A stretch of DNA of 64,000 bases from Chaenocephalus aceratus. Its lineage: Eukaryota; Chordata; Actinopteri; Perciformes; Channichthyidae. Below, piece after piece: positions 11,681 to 24,491 of the stretch. Position 1 is the stretch's first letter. Every line of letters begins with the position of its first letter. The translations under genes were made by a program, and so were the position numbers. The stretch spans positions 42,874,832-42,938,831 of the forward strand of contig CM043789.1 of NCBI GenBank assembly GCA_023974075.1, in the 5' to 3' direction. The notes beneath the pieces are model-generated. The model made no database searches and had not been told where the DNA came from. It saw only the letters and a list, made by a program, of their open reading frames with translations.

Positions 11681-11809
11681 AGTCAAAGTAAAAAGTCGTC
11701 AGAAAAATAAGTAGTGGAGTAAAGTACTGATACCAGAAAAATGTACTTAAGTACAGTAACAAAGTATTTGTACTCCACTACTTCCCAGCTCTGTTTCTTT
11801 CTAACATTT

Positions 11810-12200
11810 ATTTCAAATCTTCAACCCTTATCCCCCTTTTCCTTTTCTGTCCTTTGTCCAGTTCTCTTTATTTTCTTTTTGTCCCTCATACTGTACTGCT
11901 GATATTTAGCTCCATTTCTGTGCTTAGTCTTTTCTTATTTCCTCCCCTCTTGTTCTGTTGCTTCTTCCTCTTTCCATCTGTTTACCCCTTTGTTTTTATC
12001 GTTTATCCTCTCTCCATAATACTATTGGTTCTACCTATTTTCTTCTTTCCTTATCTCGTCCTTTCTCCCCTTCTTTTGTCTTCTCTTACCATATCTTCTA
12101 CTTTCTTCACCTGTTTTTTCCCCTCCTCTCTTCTAATCTATTCTCATTTCCTTCCATCTTCTGTCCTCTCCTTTTCTTTATCTTGCTGTCCACCACTGAC
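11810..12200. repeat. Pyrimidine-rich low-complexity tract
   Basis: About 390 bases of mostly C and T on the plus strand (for example CTTTTCCTTTTCTGTCC). The leucine/serine/phenylalanine-rich frames here are compositional artefacts. Confidence 0.8.
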
Positions 12201-13627
<1,427 letters not shown>

Positions 13628-14125
13628 TAGGGTTGCGAAGGGGCGGAACATTTCCGGAAAGTTTCCATGGGAAGTTAAGCTGGGGAGTTTTAGAAATATT
13701 CGATGCAAAATTAAACAAAAAAACATGATATTTCAACAGATTTTTTTTTTTAAGTAGAACAGAACAAGTTTTAATTATTTTATTGAACAATTATTTGTTT
13801 CATTGAAGAACGAAAATAGGAATGTTGAGTTAAATATGACTCATCTGTGCATGTGATGGAGGAATGCACAGTGCCTGTAGGGGGTGTGGTCTCAATAGCC
13901 ATGCAGTGAGCCGTGTGCTATGGCATGGATAGTCAAGTGTACTTGAATGGCATCGGTTTGTTTTAGTCAAGATTATGCTAGAATATACTTTCCCCAACTA
14001 TATTTAAGTTCCCTATGAAGAGCCAAGCTTCAATTTAGAAATAATTCCCGTTAATTCCCGTTAATTCCCGTTTATTCCCATGGAAAGTTTCCATCTTTGA
14101 AAATTCCCGGAATTTTGCAGCCCTA
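13628..14125 (+). mobile_element. hAT-like MITE (TAGGGTTGC family)
   Basis: The left end TAGGGTTGCGAAGGGGCGGA and the right end GAATTTTGCAGCCCTA are inverted repeats. Both ends also contain GGAAAGTTTCCATGGGAA or its complement, and ATTCCCGTTA is repeated near 14046-14075. Flanks CTTATGAC and CTTACAGT share only the first four bases, so the target duplication is decayed or misplaced. No transposase is present. Confidence 0.65.
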
Positions 14126-14339
14126 CTTACAGTATGACACGGCCACATACTAAACCAACAACTTCACCCAAAATATGGATTTATAAAGGATTTTATTGAT
14201 TTAAAAATCATCGTGTTGCTTTTGCTAGGAAACACAATGTTGGTTCCACTGCGTACCAGTTCAGCCATCATGAATCCAAAGTCTCTGCTCTTCACAAAAA
14301 TAAAAATGAACATTCAAAACGTTTTCCATGTTGTTTTTC

Positions 14340-14439
14340 NNNNNNNNNNNNNNNNNNNNNNNNNNNNNNNNNNNNNNNNNNNNNNNNNNNNNNNNNNNNN
14401 NNNNNNNNNNNNNNNNNNNNNNNNNNNNNNNNNNNNNNN
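14340..14439. other. Assembly gap (100 N)
   Basis: Exactly 100 unknown bases, a conventional gap size, so the true length is unknown. Open frames that cross it (14213-14533 and 14314-14745) are meaningless. Confidence 0.99.
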
Positions 14440-15122
14440 CACTCGTCTTTTAGAATCAGATAAAGATGCAATCACTGGTATCCTAGTAATTTTCCTAATT
14501 GATGGATTTATAATATCCCCAATTGCAATCTGAAAAACACCTAGGCCAAACCTTCCCGTAGAAAACCTTCGTGACTCCCATAAAACGGACAACGACCCTG
14601 TAACGTGAGTCAGGGTGACGGAGGGAAATTCCACGTCAGAGTGTTTCTTGAAGATACAGCTTTTGCTACAGCTCGACTCTGTAATTGAATTAGGAAGTGG
14701 TGGGAATCTAAAGAGCTGCAGAGAGGGCTGTAAGTAAACAGACATGGCCTTTTAATCCCGCCTCTGTTTGAAGTGCTTAAACCCCCCCGGTGCTTTTACG
14801 AGGTGTACTGCTCTCTGTGTTGTGCTGCGGAGGATTGAGTTTCACAAGGGGGGTTAGTTAGTTTATTTTAGAACAAGGTGGAAGCTGATCAGAGCAGAAC
14901 AACTGTTAAGAGATGGAGGCAGGCGGAGAAAACTGAGAAGAACACAGTGTTCCAGAGAGAGGGGTAGAGATAGGGAGAAGTCACACAGGGTTTAAGACAA
15001 AGTGGGTTGTAACAGTTTGTTTAGGTGTTAGAAGTTTCCTCTGAGTCAGACCTGAGGCTGGGAAACTAGGACGAGACGCTGGGGGGAACAGTTACAGAAC
15101 AACAACAGGGCACATGCAGTTA
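14440..15122. other. Unassigned stretch after the gap
   Basis: No gene or known repeat was recognised. The contig may start in sequence unrelated to what precedes the gap. Confidence 0.45.
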
Positions 15123-15237
15123 CATTTCAGCTGTTGGAAGTAGTGGAGTACAAATACTTCCTTATTGTACTTAAGTACGTGTTTCTGGTATCAGTACTTT
15201 ACTCCACTACTTATTTCTCTGTCGACTTTTCACTTTG

Positions 15238-16253
15238 ACTTCTTACATGTTGAATACAAATACCTTTACTTTCTACTTCTTACATGTTGAACTCAAATAC
15301 CTGTACTTTCTACTTCTTACATGTTGAACACAAATACCTTTACTTTCTACTTCTTACATGTTGAACTCAAATACCTGTACTTTCTACTTCTTACATGTTG
15401 AAACTACTAATGAATACCTGTACTTTCTACTTCTTACATGTTGAACCCAAATACCTGTACTTTCTACTTCTTACATGTTGAACCAAAATACCTGTACTTT
15501 CTACTTCTTACATGTTGAACACAAATACCTTTACTTTCTACTTCTTACATTTTGAACTCAAATACCTGTACTTTCTACTTCTTACATGTTGAACACAAAT
15601 ACCTGTACTTTCTACTTCTTACATGTTGAACCCAAATACCTGTACTTTCTACTTCTTACATGTTGAACACAAATACCTGAACTTTCTACTTCTTACATGT
15701 TGAAACTCAAATACCTGTACTTTCTACTTCTTACATGTTGAACTCAAATACCTGTACTTTCTACTTCTTACATGTTGAACACAAATACCTGTACTTTCTA
15801 CTTCTCACATGTTGAACCCAAATACCTGTACTTTCTACTTCTTACATGTTGAACTCAAATACCTGTACTTTCTACTTCTTACATGTTGAACTCAAATACC
15901 TGTACTTTCTACTTCTTACATGTTGAACACAAATACCTGTACTTTCTACTTCTCTCATGTTGAACCCAAATACCTGTACTTTCTACTTCTTACATGTTGA
16001 ACACAAATACCTGTACTTTCTACTTCTCACATGTTGAACCCAAATACCTGTACTTTCTACTTCTTACATGTTGAACTCAAATACCTGTACTTTCTACTTC
16101 TTACATGTTGAACTCAAATACCTGTACTTTCTACTTCTTACATGTTGAACACAAATACCTGTACTTTCTACTTCTCTCATGTTGAACTCAAATACCTGTA
16201 CTTTCTACTTCTCTCATGTTGAACTCAAATACCTGTACTTTCTACTTCTCTCA
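15238..16253. repeat. 37-bp minisatellite array, type II (copy B)
   Basis: About 27 copies of the reverse complement of the array in copy A (TACCTGTACTTTCTACTTCT and TACATGTTGAACTCAAA). Block-wise variants (ACACAAATACC against ACTCAAATACC) recur. Confidence 0.95.
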
Positions 16254-16450
16254 TTTCCCAAACAGCTGGTTCCTTTAGTCTGAATGTGTGTTGGTGCGTG
16301 ATCATTATTCTTCAGAGTCATTGCGTGCCTATTGGTTGGAACACGATCCGTGTATCCATCACTTCCTGGTCTTCTCTAAAGAAGAGGGACCAATGGAAAC
16401 GTTGTCATGTAGCCGTTGTTCAGCATGGAAACATTCATTAGCTAACAATG

Positions 16451-16880
16451 TGTCACAATCAAACCAAGGAGAATTGGTAATAAACTTTATTGGAGATTCC
16501 ACTGGATCCGAGGAATACCAACCGAGCAGTTTAACGCACCGGAGGACAGCGAGCAGAAGGTGAGTCAGGGACAGGCGAGGCGGTCAGCGTGGATACAGGC
16601 AGGGTCGGATAACAGGCCAGACAGGATAGTCGAGGGACAGGCAGGATCAGGGGACAGGCAGAGCAGGCAGGTCGAGGACAGGCAGGGTCGGAACCGGGAG
16701 AGACAAGCATGAGGCAAAGTACAATCTGGCAAAGAGTGTGTGAGTGTGTGTGCGGGTTTAAATACTGGCAGAAGCTAATGGGTGCAGAAGAGAAAGAGAG
16801 TGAGCTAACGAGTGGGTGTGGAAAACAAGTGAGACAGGTGAATGGAAAGCTACTGGTGGATGATGGAGCAGACTGTGACA
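16451..16880 (-). mobile_element. LTR-like insertion (probable solo LTR) in hAT copy B
   Basis: A 430-bp insertion starts TGTCACAATC and ends GACTGTGACA, flanked by perfect 5-bp repeats CAATG (16446-16450 and 16881-16885). hAT copy C has the uninterrupted site. On the minus strand there is AGTATTTAAAC (TATA-like, near 16757) and an AATAAA near 16480, as expected for an LTR read in that direction. A longer relative is at 29913-30599. No internal retroelement or coding frame is present. Confidence 0.75.
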
Positions 16881-17092
16881 CAATGACATTATTGTTCTAT
16901 TAATATAAAGGGAGGTCAGGCACTCTTTAAAACAGCTGCTAGTTACTTTTTACTGAAGTACATTTCAAAGCCTCTTTACTTTTACTTGAGTAACGAAGTT
17001 TAGTCAGTACTTCGACTTTCACCAGAGTATTCTAAACACGAGTATCTGTACTTCTACTTGAGTAAAGGTTGCGTGTACTTTGGCCATCTCTG

Positions 17093-17612
17093 CATTTCAG
17101 GCATCTGTATTTGATACTGTAATCTTATAAGCATGAAATAATTTGTTAACAATAATGCTATAGTCTCGATCACATCTCCCGCTGGTTCGCACATACGTAT
17201 GCTTAAGCCTGAAGTTTTTGTTTCTGTTATAAACGGTCGAGAGTCCCGGGCTGATTGTAGTCCCAGTCCGCCCCTGCTTCAAACCAACAGTTGGAAACTA
17301 TAAACTTGACAACACAATGTTTACAGGGCTAATAAAACAAAGTGAGAAATAGTGACATTTAGAGACTTCAACTCAAACAGACCTCTCTTTGCAACTAGTG
17401 GATATCCTGATAAATACTTGACAGACTTCAACTTTAGGGCATTGGCGTCACTTTTCAGAAAAAGAGTGCCTTTCAGACTCGAAGCAACATATATAATCTC
17501 CTCTCACAACAACCTTTCAGAAACGTACTTAGCCAGTTTTTGTTTCTAGACCGCCTTCACATTATTGTGTCAGCTGTCCAAAATGCAAAAGTCAGCTTGC
17601 TAACCCTCATTC
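17093..17612. other. Unassigned stretch, no gene recognised
   Basis: Nothing identified beyond the hAT target duplication at its left edge. Confidence 0.5.
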
Positions 17613-17705
17613 ATTGTTTATGTTTATGTTTATTAAGGATCCCCATTCGCTTTTGCTCTCGACAAAAGCTACTCTTCCTGGGGTCCGACACTTAAAACAA
17701 TACAA
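17613..17705 (-). mobile_element. LINE 3' tail, minus strand
   Basis: TTTATGTTTATGTTTATTAA followed by GGATCCCCATT is the reverse complement of a LINE end with AATGGGGATCC, TTAATAAAC and a (CATAAA)n tail. Only the tail remains. Confidence 0.5.
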
Positions 17706-17737
17706 CAATACAGCTGCTGCTGGTAGTGCCTAAAACC

Positions 17738-18055
17738 AGGCTAAAAACCAGAGGGCACCGAGCCTTCGCGGCGGCTGGCCCCAGGCTCTGGAACACTCTG
17801 CCCCTCCATGTGAGGTCGGCCCAGACCCTGGGGGTTTTTAAATCAAAACTAAAAACTCACTTCTTCACCCTGGCCTTCTAATCATAGCAGAGCACGACTC
17901 ATGACACTTCCCTGTGTTTGATTTTTATATTTGTTGTTATAATTTATTGTCTTCTGTTTACATCGGTAGTAATGTGTTATTTAGTATCTGCATGTGCAGC
18001 ACTTTGGCTCGACCGGAAATCGTTTTTAAATGTGCTATAGAAATCAGATTTTTTT
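17738..18055 (+). mobile_element. L2-type LINE 3' end with ORF2 C-terminus
   Basis: Forty-seven codons (17738-17881) end in TLGVFKSKLKTHFFTLAF and include RAFAAAGPRLWNTLPLHV, the standard C-terminus of teleost L2/CR1-type ORF2. The 3' UTR follows with GCACTTTGGCTCGACCGGAA and AATGTGCTATAGAAATCAGA. It is 5'-truncated and cannot move by itself. Confidence 0.72.
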
Positions 18056-18229
18056 GTGTATACATATGTGTATATATATATTTATAAATATATAGAGACA
18101 ATTCTCTTAACTTGCCTGTATATATTATATGAATGATTATATGAATTATTCAAGGTTAAGGTATTCATTTATATTGTATGTTAACGTATATTAAGATGTA
18201 TAAAAAAATAAAAAAAGTCAAAACAAAAG

Positions 18230-18488
18230 GGAGAAGGGGTCGGATTAAATAAGTGTACACTTCTTCCGACGTGTAATTAGCTAAAGTTTTGTTGTTTATT
18301 GTTATCAGACAATGATACTACAGATTATTCAATTATTATTTAAATATTTCGTTTTTTTATTGCATTCATTTGTATAGTACTGTATCATGTCTGTATCATC
18401 TTTTGTTTCATTTGTATTTTCTTTGGTTTTACACGCTCGGAAAAAATAAATAAACTAAACTAAACTAACGAAACTAAACTAAACTAAG
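18230..18488 (+). mobile_element. LINE 3' UTR with (ACTAA)n tail
   Basis: GTACACTTCTTCCGACGTGT leads into an AT-rich UTR ending GGAAAAAATAAATAAACTAA and repeated ACTAA units (18451-18487). It is a 3' remnant of a different LINE subfamily from the one just upstream. No coding part is left. Confidence 0.5.
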
Positions 18489-18585
18489 ATTTGATTTGAT
18501 AATACAGCAACATTTAGGACATCATTAACAACATTAAAAACATCACGAATATCATCAACAACATGCGATCAAATTAAATTAGGGT

Positions 18586-18651
18586 TCACAGCTCACAAGG
18601 GTACACGGTCATTCGTAGATGGCCCTTCAATCTCGTCTTGAAAGAGGCTCT
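18586..18651 (-). pseudogene. LINE ORF2 C-terminal scrap
   Basis: On the minus strand 21 codons include SFKTRLKGHLRMTVYPCEL before a stop at 18586-18588, resembling the F-K-x-x-L-K-x-H-L terminus of LINE ORF2. The AT-rich sequence at 18490-18585 may be its 3' UTR. Short, so the assignment is tentative. Confidence 0.4.
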
Positions 18652-18659
18652 GGACTTTA

Positions 18660-19865
18660 TTTCAGCACGGTAGTAACACATGAAAACAATGAGCAACAAA
18701 CAGGTGATCTGCAGAGGATCGCTTTGTATGCTTTGTTTAAAAAACTAAAGATTGATAAGCCTCCCGTTCATTACGTGACCACATTAAAGTAAAGTACTGG
18801 CTCACAGCTAAAGATAGTAAATGGTCAAAAGTAAAATTATCTCAGTTCCTCAGCGTGTTATTGTACGATTCCCCGCTTGTTATATCTCCAGCACACAGTA
18901 CGGCGATGTGGTAGCGATTACACGGCCGCATCAGAGAAGAAACAATATTCAAAGCATCAATGTTTAGTTGGAATTGCTCCTTGGTGCAGATGAAAGGTGA
19001 ACGACTGCATTGCTTCAACAAGGACATATCTTAAACAGTGCTTCTTCCTGTTTGCAGGCACAGGTTTCATTGTGGAAAAGCATGACTGTAAAGACTACCA
19101 ACAATTGGTCCGCACACATCCACATGTCTCGCTCCCCAAAGGACCCAAAGCTGTGTTTCCACTTTAATAACATAATGTATCTATAGATTATGACTTGGCA
19201 ACACTCATACGATCTAATTCAGGAATACCCCGGTGTTCCTTGCTCTCTCTCTCTCTGCTCTTTCTTAGTGTGAGGTCTTAAAGCTCACCGAGCCACATGG
19301 AGAATTTATGACAGAGGACTTGAGCTGCATACTTTAGATTTTCTCTTCAAACAGGTCCATCTCGTATACTTGAGTTCAGGCGCTCTATAAATCAACCTGA
19401 TGAGGGGATGAAAAATACTGTGAGCAGGTCTTTGAGGAGTCTCTAATGCAGAAAACTCGAATCAAGGGTTTCAGTTGCCATGACACACTTAACACACACA
19501 CACACACCATGTGCCCAGCAACCACACATGATGCAGATCCAGCGAGCGAGGCTAGATGGCGTAGTGCATTCAGAAGCTAATCTGAAAAGAACAGGGCTTT
19601 GTGCCAAACCCTGATAGCAGCAGCGAGGCTTCTCAGGTAGCAACACAAGCTGTTTGTATTCCCTCTGCACCGCAATAGGAACAAGTCCATCACACAGAGA
19701 GCTTTCTCAATCTCCCTACGACATGGAACATGTTTCTGTGTCACAGTGTCTAATTCCCTCACAGCCATGTACTTATGGTGAAATACAGAGATGCAGGAGA
19801 TTGATAAAGGCATTTCTGAGAAGAGGGAACTTATGCAAGAGAAGGGGCTTTGGCTCCTGGAGGTT
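18660..19865. other. Unassigned stretch, no gene recognised
   Basis: Contains a short (CA)n at 19491-19507. Frames of 60-78 codons show no domain. Confidence 0.5.
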
Positions 19866-21147
19866 TTAAAGAGGCCCTATTGTACTGTTTTTCATCAATG
19901 TATTATATCTCTCAGATATACACAGAACCTGTCTCTGATTGGCTGAAACACCAAACAGATAATTGCAGCATTACCCATAATCCCCTCTGTTTCAGCCCTG
20001 TTTTCAAAGTGCTGATTCTCTGTCTGTTACTTTAGATGGAAATAAGTAGCCCCTCCCCACGCCCCTCTGAGAGACATTTGGTTACAAAGAACTCAATGGT
20101 GCTCTAGAGGAGATTCAGGTGATAAGGGGGGGGGGGGGGTTACCTTGGTTGCTGATTGGCTAATGGTAACTCAAGACAACACATCGTTATGACATCATAA
20201 AGTGACCAAAATCTGATCGGCTCATTTTCAGACAGGTTTTTATAGAAATGGATCAAAAAGAGAGAAAATCTTTGTTCCTGAAACTTCCAGAGTCTCTTTC
20301 CACAGAGGAGACACATGTTGATGTAGAAGAGACATGGAGAAGAGGGGACACATGTTGATGTAGAAGAGACATGGAGAAGAGGGGACACATGTTGATGTAG
20401 AAGAGACATGAAGAAGAGGGGACACATGTTGATGTAGAAGAGACATGGAGAAGAGGGGACACATGTTGATGTAGAAGAGACATGAAGAAGAGGGGACACA
20501 TGTTGATGTAGAAGAGACATGAAGAAGAGGGGACACATGTTGATGTGGAAGAGACATGAAGAAGAGGGGACACATGTTGATGTAGAAGAGACATGAAGAA
20601 GAGGGGACACATGTTGATGTAGAAGAGACATGAAGAAGAGGGGACACGTGTTGATGTAGAGGAGACATGAGAAAGAGGGGACACGTGTTGATGTAGAAGA
20701 GACATGAAGAAGAGGGGACACATGTTGATGTAGAAGAGACATGAAGAAGAGGGGACACATGTTGATGTAGAAGAGACATGAAGAAGAGGGGACACATGTT
20801 GATGTAGAAGAGACATGGAGAAGAGGGGACACATGGTGATGTAGAAGAGACATGAAGAAGAGGGGACACGTGTTGATGTAGAAGAGACATGAAGAAGAGG
20901 GGACACATGTTGATGTAGAAGAGACATGAAGAAGAGGGGACACGTGTTGATGTAGAAGAGACATGAAGAAGAGGGGACACATGTTGATGTAGAAGAGACA
21001 TGAAGAAGAGGGGACACATGTTGATGTAGAAGAGACATGAAGAAGAGGGGACACATGTTGATGTAGAAGAGACATGAAGAAGAGGGGACACATGTTGATG
21101 TAGAAGAGACATGAAGAAGTGGACTTTGCATAATAAGTGACCTTCAA
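19866..21147 (+). mobile_element. TTAA-target non-autonomous transposon with minisatellite (full copy)
   Basis: The left end is TTAAAGAGGCCCTATTGTAC (19866). The right end, TTTGCATAATAAGTGACCTT then CAA, matches the first copy at 1093-1115, with the final TTAA changed to TTCAA. Between them are about 440 bp of unique element sequence with a G run at 20128-20140, and the type I minisatellite. No transposase is present. Confidence 0.65.
20304..21119. repeat. 37-bp minisatellite array, type I (second copy)
   Basis: About 22 units of 37 bp, far more regular than in the first copy. Variants such as ACACGTG in place of ACACATG and GACATGGAG in place of GACATGAAG are scattered. All three minus-strand frames stay open through the array (up to 376 codons), because the unit has no stop in any minus frame and 37 is not a multiple of three. 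These are not genes. Confidence 0.96.
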
Positions 21148-21719
21148 TGGCCTTTCAGCAGCAATGCATGGAGAGTTCTTCACTGCACATTCAGCCTTGC
21201 TGTCTCTCTTTGGTTGCCATGCAGCAAAGAGTGGCTGCAGCCAAACAGCCTTACCGTCGCACACACACACATCGCTGCGAGTCTTAATTTAGACTTTATT
21301 AGGATTTCTCCTCAATCTGTGGGTGTTGGATCCTACTGCAGGTCTTTGACGCAGCAGTTCCCTTCGCCTCGTTCTTTCTCATTACTCCACTTGTCTCTCC
21401 GTCAGTCTGTCTGTGTGTCCCTAGCCGTGTATTGTTTTTCTGTTGATGCTGAAATACTGGAACGGTACGATTGCTCCACCAGATTGTCAGCTCACCTTTC
21501 AATGAAAAACACTCTTTTTCCTCCTAAACTATGAAAATAATGAAGTTTACAGGTGTGTGTTTGTCTGAAAACATGTCACCCGCTGTAATATGTAGGTGGT
21601 GTGTTAAAGTGAATCTGTCCCTAATGTGTTACTCCGAGTGTCAGCCAAAGGAGAGAGGTGAAACTTAAGGAGGCGCTTGAACAAATTCACATATACGCTG
21701 GTGATAAGCTAATAGATAA

Positions 21720-21724
<5 letters not shown>
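21148..21724. other. Unassigned stretch, no gene recognised
   Basis: A 106-codon frame (21214-21534) has no recognised domain. Confidence 0.5.

Positions 21725-21772
<48 letters not shown>
21725..21772. repeat. (CA)n microsatellite
   Basis: About 24 CA units immediately upstream of the LINE. Confidence 0.96.
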
Positions 21773-21774
<2 letters not shown>

Positions 21775-21911
21775 GGAGAGGCACTCATTAAGGAGGTCAT
21801 AAATCTCAGGGAGGAGAGCCAGAGGAGTCCAGCTCTCACCCAGCTAAAGATAATCACAGAGATTTTAGATTTTAGTTCGTTTTTAGTCTTACGCATCCGA
21901 CCTGGAAAACT

Positions 21912-23930
21912 TTGCAGCCAATCTTATTTGTTACAGTGTACCGTGCACCAGGTCCTTATTCAGAATTCTTATCAGAATTCTCTGAGTTTTTATCAACTTT
22001 GGTTCTTAAAACAGACAAAGTAATTATCGTAGGTGACTTTAATATTCATGTTGACGATGATAAAAATAGCCTTACTGTTGCATTTAACTCTATATTAGAT
22101 TCTGTTGGTTTCTGTCAGAGTGTAAATAAACCAACCCACTGTTATAATCACACTCTCGACCTTGTTCTGACTTATGGTATTGAAATTGAGCAACTATTAG
22201 TCGAACCGCATAATCCTGCTTTATCCGACCATTTCTTAGTAACTTTTGAAGTACTGTTACTAGACTACAAAGCATTAGTCAAAAGCTCTTGCAGCAGAAA
22301 CCTATCTGTTAGTGCTATAGCCACATTTAAGGAAGAGATTCAACCAATACTTAACTCGATAGCATGTCTGCATGTAGGGGAGGAAACTTATACAAAATGT
22401 ACACCACCCCAAATTGATCATGTTGTTGATAGTGCTATAGATGCGCTGCGAATAAAATTAGACTCTGTTGCTCCTTTGAAAAAGAAGAAAATAAAACAAC
22501 ATAGATTAGCTCCATGGCATAATGCCGAAACCCGCAAAATAAAGCAAAAGTCTAGACAACTTGAAAGGATATGGCGTTCCACTAAACTTGAAGAATCTCG
22601 TTTAAATTGGCATATTACTCTCAATGAATATAAGAAAGCACTGCGTAAAGCGAGAGCAGCCTACTACTCTTCATTAATAGATGAGAATAAGAATAATGCA
22701 AGATTTCTTTTCAGCACTGTAGCCAGGCTGACAGAGAGCCACAGCTCCATTGAGCCTTCTATTCCCTTAGCACTCAGTAGTAATGATTTTATGTGCTTTT
22801 TTAACGATAAAATTGTTACTCTTAGAAACAAAATTAATGACCTCTTGCCTTCGACCAGTATAGTATTATCAACAGCTCCCGGAAACGTAAGTTCTAATAT
22901 TACACTAGATAGTAAACTAGAATGCTTTTCAGCCATAAACCTTGAACAATTACATTCAATGATTCTCTCTTCTAAACCATCAACGTGCATGTTAGACCCA
23001 ATTCCAACTAAGCTGTTGAAGGAAGTTTTTCCATTAATTAGCACTTCTTTATTAAATATTATGAATATGTCTTTATTATCAGGCTATGTTCCACAATCAT
23101 TCAAAGTAGCAGTGATAAAACCGCTTCTTAAAAAGCACAACCTCGATCCAGAGGTTTTAGCCAACTATAGACCTATTTCTAATCTTCCGTTCCTCTCAAA
23201 AATTCTTGAGAAAGTGGTCGCAAAACAGCTGTGTGATTACTTAAAAAACAATGATTTATTTGAAGATTTTCAGTCTGGCTTTAGAACACATCATAGCACA
23301 GAGACAGCTCTCGTTAAAGTCACAAGTGATATTCTAATGGCCTCGGACAGGGGACTTGTCTCTATTCTTGTTTTGCTCGATCTTAGTGCTGCATTTGATA
23401 CTATCGACCATGATATCCTATTGCAAAGACTAGAGCACTTAGTTGGCATACAGGGAACTGCTTTAGGCTGGTTTAGGTCCTATCTATCTGAACGCTCTCA
23501 GTTTGTACGTGTTAACGATGAATCTTCCACGCAAACCAAAGTTAGCCATGGAGTGCCACAGGGCTCAGTGCTCGGACCTATTTTGTTCACATTATATATG
23601 CTTCCGTTAGGCAATATTATAAGGAATCATTCTGTAAACTTTCATTGTTATGCGGATGATACTCAACTATATTTATCAATCAAGCCTGATGAAATTAATC
23701 ATCTAAATAAAATTCAAGACTGCCTTAAGGACTTAAAAACGTGGATGACCTTAAACTTTTTGATGTTAAACACGACCAAAACTGAAGTTATTGTACTTGG
23801 CCCGAAGAATCTACGAAACAAATTATCTAAAGACATACTAACTATGGATGGCATTAATTTGGCCTCCAGTGAGACTGTAAGAATCTTGGTGTTATATTTG
23901 ATCAGGATTTATCCTTTAACGCCCACATAA
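21912..23930 (+). CDS. L2-type LINE ORF2: endonuclease remnant plus reverse transcriptase
   Basis: 672 codons open from 21912 (the first codon is TTG, so the true start is lost upstream). ORF2 proteins nick target DNA and copy their own RNA into it. Visible motifs: endonuclease GDFNIHVDD (residues 41-49) and SDH (105-107); reverse transcriptase [15 protein letters not shown] (416-430), motif [13 protein letters not shown] (488-499), [11 protein letters not shown] (546-555) and the catalytic YADD (580-583). All catalytic reverse transcriptase aspartates are present. The sequence upstream of 21912 appears to continue the endonuclease in another frame ([11 protein letters not shown] at about 21872). 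After about codon 656 a one-base loss near 23882 shifts the frame into an early stop at 23928-23930. L2 clade assignment is from motif memory; L2 against another CR1-group clade was not tested. Confidence 0.85.
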   Translation: MQPILFVTVYRAPGPYSEFLSEFSEFLSTLVLKTDKVIIVGDFNIHVDDDKNSLTVAFNSILDSVGFCQSVNKPTHCYNHTLDLVLTYGIEIEQLLVEPHNPALSDHFLVTFEVLLLDYKALVKSSCSRNLSVSAIATFKEEIQPILNSIACLHVGEETYTKCTPPQIDHVVDSAIDALRIKLDSVAPLKKKKIKQHRLAPWHNAETRKIKQKSRQLERIWRSTKLEESRLNWHITLNEYKKALRKARAAYYSSLIDENKNNARFLFSTVARLTESHSSIEPSIPLALSSNDFMCFFNDKIVTLRNKINDLLPSTSIVLSTAPGNVSSNITLDSKLECFSAINLEQLHSMILSSKPSTCMLDPIPTKLLKEVFPLISTSLLNIMNMSLLSGYVPQSFKVAVIKPLLKKHNLDPEVLANYRPISNLPFLSKILEKVVAKQLCDYLKNNDLFEDFQSGFRTHHSTETALVKVTSDILMASDRGLVSILVLLDLSAAFDTIDHDILLQRLEHLVGIQGTALGWFRSYLSERSQFVRVNDESSTQTKVSHGVPQGSVLGPILFTLYMLPLGNIIRNHSVNFHCYADDTQLYLSIKPDEINHLNKIQDCLKDLKTWMTLNFLMLNTTKTEVIVLGPKNLRNKLSKDILTMDGINLASSETVRILVLYLIRIYPLTPT

Positions 23931-24491
23931 AATCAATTTCAAGGACCGCCTACTTCCATCTACGTAACATTGCAAAATCAGGCATATCTTGCCTCAAAAC
24001 GATGCAAGAGAAACTAGTCCATGCATTTGTTACTTCTAGGCTGGATTATTGTAACTCTTTATTATCAGGGAGTACCAAGAAGTCAATCAAGTCGCTTCAG
24101 CTGATTCAAAATGCTGCGGCTCGTGTACTAACCAGAGTTAGGAAAAGGGACCACATTACTCCTGTTCTGGCTGCCTTACACTGGCTCCCTATAGAAACAC
24201 AGGATAGAATTTAAAATTCTTCTTCTCGCCTACAAAGCCCTTAATGGGCAGGCGCCATCTTACCTTAAAGAACTCATTAAACCCTACTGTCCTACTAGGG
24301 CATTGCGTTCCAAGAATGCAGGGTTGTTGGTTGTTCCTAGAATCTTTAAAAGTACAATGGGAGCCAGAGCCTTTTCTTATCAAGCTCCACATTTGTGGAA
24401 TCAGCTTCCAGTTTGTGTTCGGGCGGCAGACACCCTATCCGTTTTTAAGAGTGCGCTTAAGACCTTCCTTTTTGATAAAGCTTATAGTTAG
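23883..24491 (+). pseudogene. L2-type ORF2 C-terminal part, two frames
   Basis: The C-terminal domain continues after the first frameshift as [39 protein letters not shown] and ITPVLAALHWLPI. A second one-base shift occurs at about 24208 in a T/A-rich stretch (GAATTTAAAATTC). The last frame (24216-24491) gives APSYLKELIKPY, MGARAFSYQAPHLWNQLP and SVFKSALKTFLFDKAYS, then a TAG stop at 24489-24491. The block order and final residues are the standard ORF2 end, so only two indels separate this from an open frame. Confidence 0.85.

Larger units (their letters stand above)
9129..11793 (+). mobile_element. Non-autonomous hAT with minisatellite (copy A)
   Basis: It starts CAGAGATGGCAAAAGTACAC and ends GTAGTGGAGTAC-type sequence reading outward as CAGAGCTGGGAAGTAG, giving CAGAG-TGG inverted termini. 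Eight-bp flanks TTTGTTTC (9121-9128) and TTTCTTTC (11794-11801) match at 7 of 8 positions, a hAT-type target duplication. It holds a 37-bp minisatellite and an LTR-like insertion. No transposase is encoded. Copies B (15131-17092, inverted) and C (53243-54598, inverted) share both ends and the array. Confidence 0.9.
15131..17092 (-). mobile_element. Non-autonomous hAT with minisatellite (copy B, inverted)
   Basis: Same family as copy A, opposite orientation. The right end is GTGTACTTTGGCCATCTCTG (ending 17092). A perfect 8-bp duplication CATTTCAG lies at 15123-15130 and 17093-17100. The left end begins CTGTTGGAAGTAGTGG, so the terminal CAGAG appears deleted next to the duplicated CAG. It contains a type II array and an LTR-like insertion at a different site from that in copy A. 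Confidence 0.9.

Noticed and set aside
14440..14580. Possible mitochondrial insertion or gene exon just right of the gap (ILVIFLIDGFI-like frame)
   Set aside because: The hydrophobic stretch is short and I could not match it to any mitochondrial protein or domain; the frame runs into the gap.
16288..16563. Frame sharing RAYWLEHDPCIHHFLV with a frame at 54175-54432
   Set aside because: The similarity comes from DNA shared by hAT copies B and C. Copy A has the same region interrupted or shifted, and no transposase domain matches.
20140..21270. A 376-codon minus-strand open frame (plus 290- and 292-codon frames in the other two phases) with a 37-residue repeat
   Set aside because: It is the translation of a 37-bp minisatellite. 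All three minus frames are open because the unit lacks stops, and there is no domain, start context or conservation beyond the DNA repeat.
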